NCBI GenBank assembly: GCA_036403155.1
Contig: DASWRM010000015.1
Coordinates: forward strand, 1-45,682
From: Gaiellales bacterium
GTDB taxonomy: Bacteria > Actinomycetota > Thermoleophilia > Gaiellales > JAICJC01
Length of the DNA stretch: 45,682 nt
Direction of reading: 5' to 3'
Each line of letters starts with the position of its first letter. Position 1 is the first letter of the stretch. Under the pieces are notes generated by a model that was given only the letters and a program-made list of their open reading frames with translations, did not search any database and was not told the origin of the DNA. Made by a program: the position numbers and the translations under genes. Positions 7,641 to 15,763 of this stretch are shown piece by piece.

Positions 7641-8849
7641 GTGACCACTGCACCTACCATCGCAATTCGCCGTCTCGCCGTCAGCCGCGCCATCGCGGTC
7701 ACCGGCTATGAGGCGGGTTGGATTGCGCTCATGGTCGCGATCTACGCGCGCACGCATTCGACGGTGTGGATGTCGGCGGCGCTGTTTGCGGCGATCGCCA
7801 GTTCCAGCCTGGTGGCGCCCGTGGCGGGTGCGCTCGGCGATCGCCATGACCGTCGCCGGGTGATGATCGTCTCCGAGCTGGCGGCTGCCGCGTTCGCCGC
7901 TGCGATGGTGGTTGCACACGCGCCGTGGCTGCTGGTCGCGCTGGCTGCGCTGGTGGGGCTGGCCGAGGCGCCGTTCATGCCCGCGTCGAGCGCTGCTGTG
8001 CCCAACCTGGTGGGAGACGACCGGCTGGAGTGGGCGAACTCGACGCTGGCCGTAGGCCGCAACGTGGGCCAGCTGCTGGGGCCGCTGGTCGGCGGCGTCG
8101 CGGCGGCCGCCGTCGGATCGGCCGCCGTCTTTGGCATCTCCGCCGTCGCCTTCCTCATCTCGGGCGCGCTGGTTGTGTCGGTGTCGGGCCGGTTCTCCGG
8201 CGAGCGCGGCGAGCATCACGATCGCCAGCTTCGCGCCGGGTTCGTGTTCGTCTGGAACTCACCGGCGCTGCGCGGCATGACGGTGGCCTGGATGGTGCTG
8301 CTGTTCCTGCTTGGGCCGGTGCTGGTGGCGGAGCTGCCGCTGGCGCACGAGTTCGGCCAGGGCGCGGCGGGCTACGGCATGATCGCAGCCTGCTGGGGCG
8401 GCGGCGCGATCGCGGGCTCGTTCCTTGGTCGGGTGACCGGCCGCAGGTGGGAGAGCCGGACGATGATCTGGGGCTGCCTGCTGATCGGCGCCGGCTTCGC
8501 CGTCGTCAGCGGCGCGCCGGTGTTCGTGGTGGCGATGGCGGGCATGATCCTGGCCGGCGTCGCGGAGGGCGCGGTCAGCGTCGCCGAGCAGACCATCATC
8601 CAACGCTGCACGCCCGACGGCGTCCGGTCCCGCGTCAACGCGGCCGGCGAGGCGGCCGCGATGGGCGCCTTCTCGCTGTCGTTCCCGGCCGCCGGGTTCC
8701 TGATCAACCTGCTCGGTGTTCGCGGCGCATATGCCATGGCCGCGTTCGGCTGCGTGCTGGCGGCGGCCGTGCTTGTGCCGGCCATGGGCGCGGCCCGCGC
8801 CACGGTCGCTGCCGATGACAGCCCGGTGGAGGAAGCGGTCGCCGCCTGA
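7641..8849 (+). CDS. MFS transporter, multidrug-efflux type
   Basis: 402 residues from GTG 7641, with GGAG 8 bases upstream. Twelve hydrophobic segments are likely. The first loop GALGDRHDRRRVMI carries the MFS motif A signature (G-x-x-x-D-R-x-x-R-R). The A-P-F-x-P-A-x-x-A-A-V-P-x-L-V segment and the repeated Gly-rich helix (GRNVGQLLGPLVGG) place it with the MDR-type, EntS/MefA-like exporters. It probably exports a small molecule or drug with proton antiport; the substrate is unknown. A longer open frame runs upstream to 7464, but those residues are not membrane-like, so 7641 is preferred. A perfect palindrome lies in its leader. Confidence 0.85.
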   Translation: MTTAPTIAIRRLAVSRAIAVTGYEAGWIALMVAIYARTHSTVWMSAALFAAIASSSLVAPVAGALGDRHDRRRVMIVSELAAAAFAAAMVVAHAPWLLVALAALVGLAEAPFMPASSAAVPNLVGDDRLEWANSTLAVGRNVGQLLGPLVGGVAAAAVGSAAVFGISAVAFLISGALVVSVSGRFSGERGEHHDRQLRAGFVFVWNSPALRGMTVAWMVLLFLLGPVLVAELPLAHEFGQGAAGYGMIAACWGGGAIAGSFLGRVTGRRWESRTMIWGCLLIGAGFAVVSGAPVFVVAMAGMILAGVAEGAVSVAEQTIIQRCTPDGVRSRVNAAGEAAAMGAFSLSFPAAGFLINLLGVRGAYAMAAFGCVLAAAVLVPAMGAARATVAADDSPVEEAVAA

Positions 8850-8861
8850 GCGGTGGCGGCG
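8840..8861 (+). terminator. weak hairpin at the end of the MFS gene
   Basis: CGCCGCC and GGCGGCG form a 7-base stem with an 8-base loop across the MFS stop codon. There is no T-tract, so terminator activity is uncertain. Confidence 0.25.
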
Positions 8862-8946
8862 GGCGGCACGGCTCTTGCCATGCCGGTTCTCGACCCTCAG
8901 CCGGCCGGCTCCGCCGGTGAGAAAGGCGATGCCGATGGACACTCCA

Positions 8947-9450
8947 TCACGACGAGCGCTCCAGCCCGGTGCCGCCCGGCTCTTCACCAAGCTTCGACGG
9001 CACCGGCCACAGCACCTCGAACCGCTCCAGCACCACTTCGCTGTTCTCGTCCACCGGGCGGCCTTCGCTCGCGAAGAACTCGATGTGCGCCCGGCGCCAG
9101 TGCGCCAGGCTGCGGTCGCCCTCGCCCTCCGTCCACGCGAAGTTCTCGTCCACCTCGCCGAAGGCACGGACAGACACGTCGGTGGTGCGGATCACGCACA
9201 GCGGCTCGCCGTCGCCGTCCAGCACCACGCTCATATCGCCGACCGCCGGCATCGCCTCGCCGTCGTCGCGGTACCACGAGTAGTTGCTCGCCGTCGCGCG
9301 CTTGGGGCCGTCACGGACGAGCAGCCCGAGCTCGGTTGGGTTGCTGCCAAAGCTCCACGCGGTGTACGGGCCGTCGATCCCGGTGGCGGCGACGAACCGC
9401 TGCCAGAAGCTGCGGACGCGTGGATCGCCACTCGCTGCGTCAGACGCCAC
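8947..9450 (-). CDS. ASCH domain protein
   Basis: 167 residues. The sequence shows the ASCH pattern: an FG-x-N-P-x-E-L-x-x-L-V opening, a Gly-Lys-Arg-Ala-Thr block (DGPKRATASNYSWY), then PAVGDMSVVLDGDGEPLCVI and FGEVDENFAWTEGEGDRSL, ending in the WRRAHIEFF helix. ASCH domains have a PUA-like beta-barrel; members include putative RNA-binding proteins and a small nuclease/amidohydrolase group. The specific activity is not readable. It converges with the MFS gene and lies 113 bases downstream of the membrane-protein gene on the same strand. Confidence 0.85.
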   Translation of the reverse strand: MASDAASGDPRVRSFWQRFVAATGIDGPYTAWSFGSNPTELGLLVRDGPKRATASNYSWYRDDGEAMPAVGDMSVVLDGDGEPLCVIRTTDVSVRAFGEVDENFAWTEGEGDRSLAHWRRAHIEFFASEGRPVDENSEVVLERFEVLWPVPSKLGEEPGGTGLERSS

Positions 9451-9563
9451 CGGACCGAATCTACCAGTCCCAGCGAGATTGGGGCGAGTTCGTCTGATCG
9501 TGAGCTACGGCGAGTCGAAGTCGCATGATCGACGGCCCTGGTGGCCCGCTCTCGACCACAGCA

Positions 9564-10280
9564 CTACTTCGACGTGATGAAGGTCTGCGGCGGCAGGTAG
9601 TCACGTGTTTCGTACGCGTGGGTGACCGCGGTGATGTGCATCGTCGCGTGCATCTCGATCGATCCGATCGGGTTGGCGGTGAGCAGGGTTGGAACCGAGA
9701 TGATGGAGTTGCCGGTTTCGGGGCGGTTGAGGCCGTCCTCCCGGAACTGCGGGTAGCCGAGATGGTAGGTGGCGGTGATCAGCAGTATCAGCGGCACGGC
9801 GAGCGCAGCGAAGCGGATATGACCGCGGAACCCGCCGATGTGGCCGCGGAGCATGGCGTAGGCCACCGCGCAGGGAAACGCCGTCAGCAATAGGGCGTCG
9901 ATAACGCCGTAGCCGAATCCGCGCCACAGCAGTTCGAACATGAAGTAGCCGCCATGTGGCCGTGGCGTGGCGTCGCTGTTGGAAAGCACGTTCCGCGCCA
10001 TGATGAACGCGCCGATGACGCCGAGCCCAACGCTCCACGCCCAGCTGCGCGTGAACATGGCCAGTAGATCGACCTCCTCGGAGCGGGCGTACGCCGCGAG
10101 GAGCCATAGCGTCAACGCGAAGTAGACGCCATAGAACACGTCGTGCTGCAGGTCGAGCATCGACACCCCGATGTATGGGATCAGGAAGGCCACGACGTTG
10201 CCGAATGCGAACCACACCGCGTGGCGTGCGACGTGGTGGGCTTCCAGGGCTGAAGGAGCCTGAGCATGGTGAGTCGTCAT
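9564..10280 (-). CDS. unknown multi-pass membrane protein
   Basis: 238 residues from ATG 10280. The site is preceded by GAGGAGGTGA, one of the best ribosome binding sites in the window, which decides this start over the upstream ATG at 10343. Five strongly hydrophobic segments are visible, at about residues 26-47, 52-70, 82-102, 122-146 and 160-180. The C-terminal 60 residues are soluble and end in ETRDYLPPQTFITSK. A His-rich N-terminus (TTHHAQ, then EAHHVARHAVW) precedes the first helix. I do not recognise a family. The gene is divergent from the SnoaL gene. Confidence 0.65.
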   Translation of the reverse strand: MTTHHAQAPSALEAHHVARHAVWFAFGNVVAFLIPYIGVSMLDLQHDVFYGVYFALTLWLLAAYARSEEVDLLAMFTRSWAWSVGLGVIGAFIMARNVLSNSDATPRPHGGYFMFELLWRGFGYGVIDALLLTAFPCAVAYAMLRGHIGGFRGHIRFAALAVPLILLITATYHLGYPQFREDGLNRPETGNSIISVPTLLTANPIGSIEMHATMHITAVTHAYETRDYLPPQTFITSK

Positions 10281-10442
10281 GGTGATCTCACCTCCTCGTA
10301 TGTGGGACAGCTTCACGGTGCCAACGTGACGGGCAACCGGCATCGGGGCCCCACCCCGGCATGGATGCGGGGAACTACGTGGCTGACCTTCCCGGGTGCG
10401 CCGGGAGTCGTCGCTCCGCGGCCCGGGCGATGCGCCCTTCGC

Positions 10443-10471
10443 TTGAGCTTTCCAACTTCATCGGCCACAAT
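10443..10471 (+). promoter_or_regulatory. promoter of the SnoaL/GcvT-like operon (leaderless start)
   Basis: TTGAGC (10443-10448), a 17-base spacer and CACAAT (10466-10471) form a reasonable sigma-70 promoter. The next gene's ATG is only 7 bases after the -10 box and has no Shine-Dalgarno. The transcript therefore probably begins at or next to the start codon. Confidence 0.5.
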
Positions 10472-10478
10472 CGCGTCG

Positions 10479-10844
10479 ATGGATGCGCAAGAGGCGACTC
10501 GGGCGGTCTGCGAGGCATGGGAACGGGGTGACGCCGAGGGCGTCGCGTCGCTGTTCGCCCCGGACGGCCGCTACGAGGATCCGCTGTTCCCGGACGTGGT
10601 CGTCGGGCCGGAGGCGATCCACGAGGCGGTCGCGCCGGCGATGGACGAGATCCGCAACCTCCGCATTCCGATCACGCATCTCGTCCAGGACGGTGACGTG
10701 GCCATCTGCGAGGCCCGCTTCCTGAGCGAGCTTGCCAGCGGCGAGGGTCGCTTCGACTTCGATTTCGCGATGGTGATCCAAGTCCGCGACGGTAAGATCA
10801 CGCGCCTTCGCGAGTACTTCGACACGCGCCTCCTGGTGCCGTGA
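10479..10844 (+). CDS. SnoaL-like (NTF2-fold) protein
   Basis: 121 residues from ATG 10479. The pattern fits the SnoaL-like/ketosteroid-isomerase-type cone fold: a first helix ending EAWERGDAEGVASLFAPDG, then YEDPLFPDVVVGPEAI, then FDFDFAMVIQVRDGKITRLREYFD. Such proteins are small enzymes or ligand-binding partners. The stop overlaps the GTG of the GcvT-like gene (GTGA), so the two are co-translated. This suggests a supporting role in the same pathway. The substrate is unknown. Confidence 0.8.
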   Translation: MDAQEATRAVCEAWERGDAEGVASLFAPDGRYEDPLFPDVVVGPEAIHEAVAPAMDEIRNLRIPITHLVQDGDVAICEARFLSELASGEGRFDFDFAMVIQVRDGKITRLREYFDTRLLVP

Positions 10845-11986
10845 CGCAGGACTCGCCGACTCGCAGCATGCAGCCGCTGCACTACACGGTGCGCCGCTCT
10901 CCGTACTTCGAACGGACGGTCGAGCTCGGCGCGGTCGAGTTCATGGTCTACAACCACACCTACATGCCGCTCGACTACGGCCGTGATCCGCGGACCGACT
11001 ACGACGCGCTGGTCGAGCGGGTGACGCTGTGGGACGTCGGCGCCGAGCGGCAGTGCGAGTTGCGGGGGCCGGACGCAGTGCGGTTCGCGGATTATCTGAG
11101 CCCCCGGCGGCTGGACGATCTGCCGGTGGGCGGGTGCCGTTTCACGCCCGTGTGCGACGACGACGGCGAGATCATGGCCGACTGCGTCGTCCTGCGGCCG
11201 TGGGAGGACGTGGTCTGGTTCTCACACGGCGACGTCGATCTCGAGCTGTGGGCGCACGGCCTTGCCCGGGCGGGTGGGTTCGACGTCCGCGTCAGCGAGG
11301 CCGACGTCCCGCCGATGCAGCTTCAGGGCCCGCGTGCGCTCGACGTGCTGGCGCCGCTCTGTGGCGCCGATCTGGCCGGGTTGCCACGCTTTCGATGCGT
11401 CGAGACGACGGTCGACGGCGTGCCCGCCGTCGTCTCGTCGACCGGCTGGAGCAAGGAGCCCGGCCTCGAGATCTACCCGCTGGGCAGCCGGCGCGCGGCC
11501 GATATCTGGGACGCCATCGCCGATGCCGGGGAGCCGCATGGCCTCCTCGTCACCGGCCCGAACGTGGTGCGTGCGGTCGAGCAGGGCATCACCGACACGC
11601 AGTACCGGATGAACTCGGGGATGAACCCGTTCGAGGCGGGCATCGGCTCGCTGCTCGACCTCGACCGCACGTCGTTCGTCGGCCGGGACGCGCTGCGGCG
11701 TGTGGCCGCGGAGGGGCCCGCCCGCGTCACCGTCGGTCTGGCGGGGGCGCCGGGTGACGAGTCGATGCCGTGGCTGACCGACTTCTGGCCGCTGGAGCTT
11801 CCCGACGCCACGCCGGTCGGCCTCGTGCGCTGGGCTGTGTATTCGTTCGCCCTCGAGCGGCCGATCGCGATCGCGCTCGTCGACCGTGCTCACGCCGAGC
11901 AGGCCGGCTTCGTCCTGCAGTCGCCGGACGGGCCGATCGCCATGACGCGCCATCCGTTCCCGTTCGTCGAAGCGGCCGCGGCGTGA
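10841..11986 (+). CDS. GcvT-fold aminomethyltransferase/demethylase-like protein
   Basis: 381 residues from GTG 10841. The sequence follows the GcvT/DmdA layout: RRSPYFERTVELGAVEF and YNHTYMPLDYG at the N-terminus; LVERVTLWDVGAERQCELRG, the tetrahydrofolate-domain opening; GWSKEPGLEIYPLG near residue 210; then a C-terminal barrel (GLVRWAVYSFALERPIAIALV). Family members use tetrahydrofolate to accept methyl or aminomethyl groups: GcvT in glycine cleavage, DmdA on dimethylsulfoniopropionate, LigM on vanillate. There is no glycine-cleavage neighbour, and the opening resembles DmdA-type proteins, so a catabolic O-, N- or S-demethylase is likelier than true GcvT. It converges with the oxygenase operon, 25 bases apart. 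Confidence 0.75.
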   Translation: MTQDSPTRSMQPLHYTVRRSPYFERTVELGAVEFMVYNHTYMPLDYGRDPRTDYDALVERVTLWDVGAERQCELRGPDAVRFADYLSPRRLDDLPVGGCRFTPVCDDDGEIMADCVVLRPWEDVVWFSHGDVDLELWAHGLARAGGFDVRVSEADVPPMQLQGPRALDVLAPLCGADLAGLPRFRCVETTVDGVPAVVSSTGWSKEPGLEIYPLGSRRAADIWDAIADAGEPHGLLVTGPNVVRAVEQGITDTQYRMNSGMNPFEAGIGSLLDLDRTSFVGRDALRRVAAEGPARVTVGLAGAPGDESMPWLTDFWPLELPDATPVGLVRWAVYSFALERPIAIALVDRAHAEQAGFVLQSPDGPIAMTRHPFPFVEAAAA

Positions 11987-12011
11987 ACGACCGTCGAACG
12001 GGCTCGCCCGC

Positions 12012-12932
12012 CTACATGGCTCCGTGCGTCACCGCGACCTTCCGGTCCTGCAGCTCCTGATACGTGATCGGCTGATACCGCAACTCCGCACCGTCCGCGA
12101 CGATCGGCTCGATCAGGGCGTCGGGGGCCGGGTTGTAGAAGAACGCGATCGACTGCCGTCTGCTCCCCGCGGCGAGGGCGTCCGGGGGCGTCACGACGCG
12201 GTGCACCGTCGAGACGAACCGGTCGTTGCTCCAGACGCTCATCGCGTCGGCGATGTTGATCACGAAGCAGTCGTCCAGGCCCTGTACGTCGATCCACTCG
12301 CCGTCCCTGCTCTTGACCTGCAGCCCGCCCGCCGAGTCCTGTGACCGCAGGATCGTCAGGCACCCGTAGTCGGTATGCGCGCCCGCTCGCATCTGCATCG
12401 GCAGCGCCCCGACCTGCTCCGGGTAGTTGATCGCCCGCAGGTAGCTCGCGCCGCCGTTTGGCGGGAACAGCGCGTCCAGCAGGCTGCCCGGTTGCCCGAG
12501 CGCCTCGACGAGCACCCGTCTCAGCCGGTCGCCCAGCCCCAACATCGCCTGGAAGTAGCTCTCCATCGCCGGGCGCAGCGCGGCCGGCTCCGCCGGCCAT
12601 GGCCGCCCGCCGTCCGCCGGCCCAAATCCGATCGATTCCTTCAGGTCACCCGGCGTCTTCATACCCAGCCCGGCCGCCAGCGCCTCCTCCTGGAACGGGT
12701 AGTACTGCGGCAGGTTGGGGACCAGCCCCTGTCGGTCGCCCAACGCCAGCGCATGCTTTTCGGACTCCGGCCGGTCGAAGAACGCTCGCGCCGCCTGCCA
12801 CGCCTGCCGGATCACCTCCTCCGGCACGCCGTGGTTCGTGATCGTGAAAAACCCGATCTGCTCGCACGCGGCGCCCACCTGCTCGACCAGCTCCGCCTCC
12901 GACAGCCGCATGTCCACCACCGGAATGCTCAT
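12012..12932 (-). CDS. isopenicillin-N-synthase-type Fe(II)/2-oxoglutarate oxygenase
   Basis: 306 residues. The DIOX_N part opens IPVVDMRLSE and contains the FFTITNHGVPEE motif (about residues 28-39). The catalytic jelly roll shows the iron ligands H186-x-D188 (AHTDYGCLTIL) and H244 (STVHRVV). It also has the R259-x-S261 pair that binds 2-oxoglutarate (RRQSIAFF). All key residues are present, so it should be an active non-heme iron dioxygenase; the substrate is not predictable. It is the last gene of a seven-gene operon. Its ATG lies inside the stop of the BesD-like gene (4-base overlap). The pairing of two oxygenases of different subfamilies suggests sequential oxidation of an imported compound. 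Confidence 0.88.
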   Translation of the reverse strand: MSIPVVDMRLSEAELVEQVGAACEQIGFFTITNHGVPEEVIRQAWQAARAFFDRPESEKHALALGDRQGLVPNLPQYYPFQEEALAAGLGMKTPGDLKESIGFGPADGGRPWPAEPAALRPAMESYFQAMLGLGDRLRRVLVEALGQPGSLLDALFPPNGGASYLRAINYPEQVGALPMQMRAGAHTDYGCLTILRSQDSAGGLQVKSRDGEWIDVQGLDDCFVINIADAMSVWSNDRFVSTVHRVVTPPDALAAGSRRQSIAFFYNPAPDALIEPIVADGAELRYQPITYQELQDRKVAVTHGAM

Positions 12933-13699
12933 GCCACCCTCCCGTAGAACAGCCGCTGCGTCAGCTCGTTCAGCCGCATCCCCGGCTCGTGACCGTACGC
13001 CAGCACTGCGTTTACCCGCACCCGCCCGCCTTCGACCGGACTCACCCGATGCAGCGACCGCCGTCCGCGAAACAGGGTCAGCGTTCCCGGCTGAGGATGC
13101 AGCGAGACCACCTGGTCGCTCCGCTCTTCAAGCACGGCCGCCACCAGCTCTGGACGCTCGTCTGCCTCGGAGCGCACGTTGGGCACGTACTGGAACGCCC
13201 CGCCGCGCTCTGCGGTCTGCAGCATCAGCGTCACCGCGAACTCGCTTCGGTCGAAGTGCCACGCCAGGGTGTCGCCCGGCTCCATGTACGCGTATCCGAG
13301 CGCCGCCAGCGGGTCGTCCAGCCGGTACAGCTCCTCAAGCCCGAGCACCCCGGCCACGAACCGCAGCGTCTCCTCGTCCTCGTACAGCCGCCGGACTGGC
13401 GACGACTCCGGTATCTGGTCGTAGGCGATCTGCTTCTTGGACGAGCGCAGCCGCATCCCGCGCGGATCGCCGGACGGCGCGTCCTCGTCGATCGGTTCGA
13501 AGTAGACCGTGTGCTCCTCGTCGGTGGCGAACCAGTCGCCGGCCAGCGACGCCGCTTCACCCACCGCCTCCTCGACCGCCCGCGGCCGTACGAAGCCGGG
13601 CAGCTCGCACACGCCGTCGCGCGCAAGCCGCTCGTGCAGCTCGGCCACCAGCTCGGCCTGGCCGGACGGGTAGCGGTCGCGGTCGATGACGTCGCTCAC
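12929..13699 (-). CDS. BesD/HalB-family Fe(II)/2-oxoglutarate oxygenase, hydroxylase type
   Basis: 256 residues from GTG 13699. The blocks WHFDRSEFAVTLMLQTAERG, GGAFQYVPNVR and GTLTLFRGRRSLHRVSP are the pattern of the BesD/HalB/HalD family acting on free amino acids. Iron ligands are H148-x-D150 and H217; Arg226 is well placed for 2-oxoglutarate. The radical halogenases of this family replace the Asp with Gly to make room for chloride. Here the Asp is kept, so hydroxylation or another oxidation is predicted rather than halogenation. The gene starts 9 bases after the hydrolase stop and overlaps the following oxygenase by four bases. Substrate (an amino acid or amine?) is inferred from family only. 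Confidence 0.82.
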   Translation of the reverse strand: MSDVIDRDRYPSGQAELVAELHERLARDGVCELPGFVRPRAVEEAVGEAASLAGDWFATDEEHTVYFEPIDEDAPSGDPRGMRLRSSKKQIAYDQIPESSPVRRLYEDEETLRFVAGVLGLEELYRLDDPLAALGYAYMEPGDTLAWHFDRSEFAVTLMLQTAERGGAFQYVPNVRSEADERPELVAAVLEERSDQVVSLHPQPGTLTLFRGRRSLHRVSPVEGGRVRVNAVLAYGHEPGMRLNELTQRLFYGRVA

Positions 13700-13708
13700 G
13701 GCGTGACG

Positions 13709-15736
13709 CTACACCAGATCGCGCGGGATTCGAAAGTCCCAGCCCCGGTTGCACACCGTCTCCCCGGCCGTGCGCGCCACCAACCGCGTTTCGATCTCGA
13801 ACGCCTCGGCGTCGGAGCGCATGGAGCTTTCCACGTGTACCTCCGCCTCCCAGCCGTTGCGGCTGATCCGCACCTGCCGGACGCTTTCGATGGAGGCGGA
13901 CAGGGGATCGCCGTCGGCGATCGTGTAGACGTCCGGGCCGCTCCAGTCGACGCGCGCTCCGCCGTCGATCTGGAGGTCGAAGTCATGTGGGATGTGCGTC
14001 AGCCGGCGCATCGCGCCAAGGTGCTCGACCGTCCGCTCGCCGGAGCGTGACCGCAGCTGTGTGTGCGCCAGCTCGGGCGCCGACTCGGGGTCCAGCGCCG
14101 GCGTGTGCCCATCCACAGCCGAAGGGTTGCGCACCGGCAGCTCGAGCACCGACTCCGGCCCCGCGTGGATCGTCACCGCCGTCCGCTCGGGTGACGGCCA
14201 CAGCCACGGCCATGACCCCGTCGCGATCGCCAACCGAAGCCGTTGCCCCGCCGCAACCGCCTGACCGAGCGACTGCAGCTCGATCGTCACGTCGTATGGT
14301 CGTCCTGGCTCCAGTGGCTCCGGCTGCTCGTGCGAGGCGCGGTGGGCCAGGTTCAACATGCCGGTGGTCAACAGCGCTGAGCTGCCGTCCTGCGACACCG
14401 CGTTCAGTCGTACGGCCAGCTGCGCGAGCGGCCGGTCGCTCTCGAGCCGCACTTGCAATCGGGGCCGTCCCAGCAGCTCGAGCCGCCGCTCCAGGGGGGC
14501 CGTCGTGAAGCAGAGCGACAGCGCCTCCTCGCCGCGCTGGTCGGGCGCCCAGTCGCCGACGTTTCCGAACGGGCACCAGAACCCGCCCTCCATGCCGGCG
14601 TGCATTGGGGAGCAGACCGTCGGCCGCCCGGGTGCGTCGCTTCCGAGCACACCTTCTCCGCCGAGCGCAAGCGACCAGGCCGCCCGGCGGGGCGGCCACT
14701 CGCTCTCCGACACCCACCGTCCCGGCCGCTCCGGGTAGAACGTGGCCGGCTGCGCGGGCTCCTGCATCCATGCCAGCAGCAGCGGCTCGTCCTGGACGCC
14801 CGCCGGCTCGCCCCGCAGCCACTCGTCCCACCAGCGCAGGCACTCCTGGAGGAATCCCATCGCCGGCCCGGGCGCCACGGCCTCGTGCGGGTAGGCGTGT
14901 GACCACGGCCCAATCAGCCCGCGCCGCGGCACCGACAGCCGCTCCAGCATCCGCAGCACGGCGTCGCGGTACCCATCCGACCAGCCGCCAACGGCCATCA
15001 CAGGGCACTGGATCGCGCCGTAGTCCTCGCAGACGGATCCGTGCCGCCAGTAGGCGGTACGGCGCTGGTGCTCCATCCACGGCTCGATCATCGGCCGCGC
15101 GGCCTCGAGCCGCTCCAGCCAGATCTCGCGCCAGCCCTCTCCGAGCACCGCAGGGTCGGGCGGTAGCGTCGCGTAGACCAGCATCGACGTCGCCCAGCTG
15201 TGCTGCGTGTCGGCGAGAAGCGAGCCGCCGACGTAGTGGACGTCGTCCGAGTAGCGGTCGTCGGTCGACATGCACGAGATCACGGCCCGCAAGGCCGCCG
15301 GCCGCCGCGCCGCCACCTGCAGCGCGTTGAACCCGCCCCACGAGATCCCGATCATGCCGACCGCGCCGTCGCACCAGTCCTGCTCCGCGATCCACGAGAT
15401 CACCTCGATGGCGTCGTCCTGCTCCTGGATCAGGTACTCATCGATCAGCACACCGTCGGAGTCGCCGGTGCCGCGCAGGTCGACGCGCAGGCATGCGTAC
15501 CCGTGCTGCGCGAACCAGGCCATCCGGCGCTCGTCGCCCGGCGCGGTGATGTCGTCCTTCCGGTAGGGGATGTACTCGAGCACTGCCGGCGCCGGCGTCC
15601 CCTCCGGCAGCCACAGCCGCGCCGAGAGACGGCAACCGTCTGCCAGCGGGATCCATGCGTGCCGGGGCGCGCTCAGCCGACGGCCTCGGTGTGGGGCAAC
15701 CACGCGCTTGACGGCGTGGCAGGTTCGCTCGAGCAA
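13709..15736 (-). CDS. CocE/NonD-family alpha/beta hydrolase (copy 1)
   Basis: 675 residues, the usual length. Domain order: alpha/beta hydrolase fold with an inserted helical cap (about 1-330), then the C-terminal jelly-roll domain (about 400-675) of the X-Pro dipeptidyl-peptidase class. The nucleophile Ser is S132 in GISWGGF, following LRVDLRGTGDSDG. GWSDGYRDAV and GPWSHAYPHE supply the Asp and His regions. Family members cleave esters and amides (cocaine esterase, glutaryl-7-ACA acylase, X-Pro peptidase). The TTG at 15736 is only the first possible start; GTG 15703 is an alternative, since the AGGAG sits directly against the TTG. It lies 27 bases after potA in the same operon and is clearly paralogous to the divergent gene at 19706. 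Confidence 0.88.
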   Translation of the reverse strand: MLERTCHAVKRVVAPHRGRRLSAPRHAWIPLADGCRLSARLWLPEGTPAPAVLEYIPYRKDDITAPGDERRMAWFAQHGYACLRVDLRGTGDSDGVLIDEYLIQEQDDAIEVISWIAEQDWCDGAVGMIGISWGGFNALQVAARRPAALRAVISCMSTDDRYSDDVHYVGGSLLADTQHSWATSMLVYATLPPDPAVLGEGWREIWLERLEAARPMIEPWMEHQRRTAYWRHGSVCEDYGAIQCPVMAVGGWSDGYRDAVLRMLERLSVPRRGLIGPWSHAYPHEAVAPGPAMGFLQECLRWWDEWLRGEPAGVQDEPLLLAWMQEPAQPATFYPERPGRWVSESEWPPRRAAWSLALGGEGVLGSDAPGRPTVCSPMHAGMEGGFWCPFGNVGDWAPDQRGEEALSLCFTTAPLERRLELLGRPRLQVRLESDRPLAQLAVRLNAVSQDGSSALLTTGMLNLAHRASHEQPEPLEPGRPYDVTIELQSLGQAVAAGQRLRLAIATGSWPWLWPSPERTAVTIHAGPESVLELPVRNPSAVDGHTPALDPESAPELAHTQLRSRSGERTVEHLGAMRRLTHIPHDFDLQIDGGARVDWSGPDVYTIADGDPLSASIESVRQVRISRNGWEAEVHVESSMRSDAEAFEIETRLVARTAGETVCNRGWDFRIPRDLV

Positions 15737-15763
15737 CTCCTGGTCGGCATCAGAGGTCGACCG

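Noticed and set aside
12929-13699. Possible radical halogenase
   Set aside because: The iron-binding motif is H-F-D, not H-x-G, so chloride coordination is not expected.
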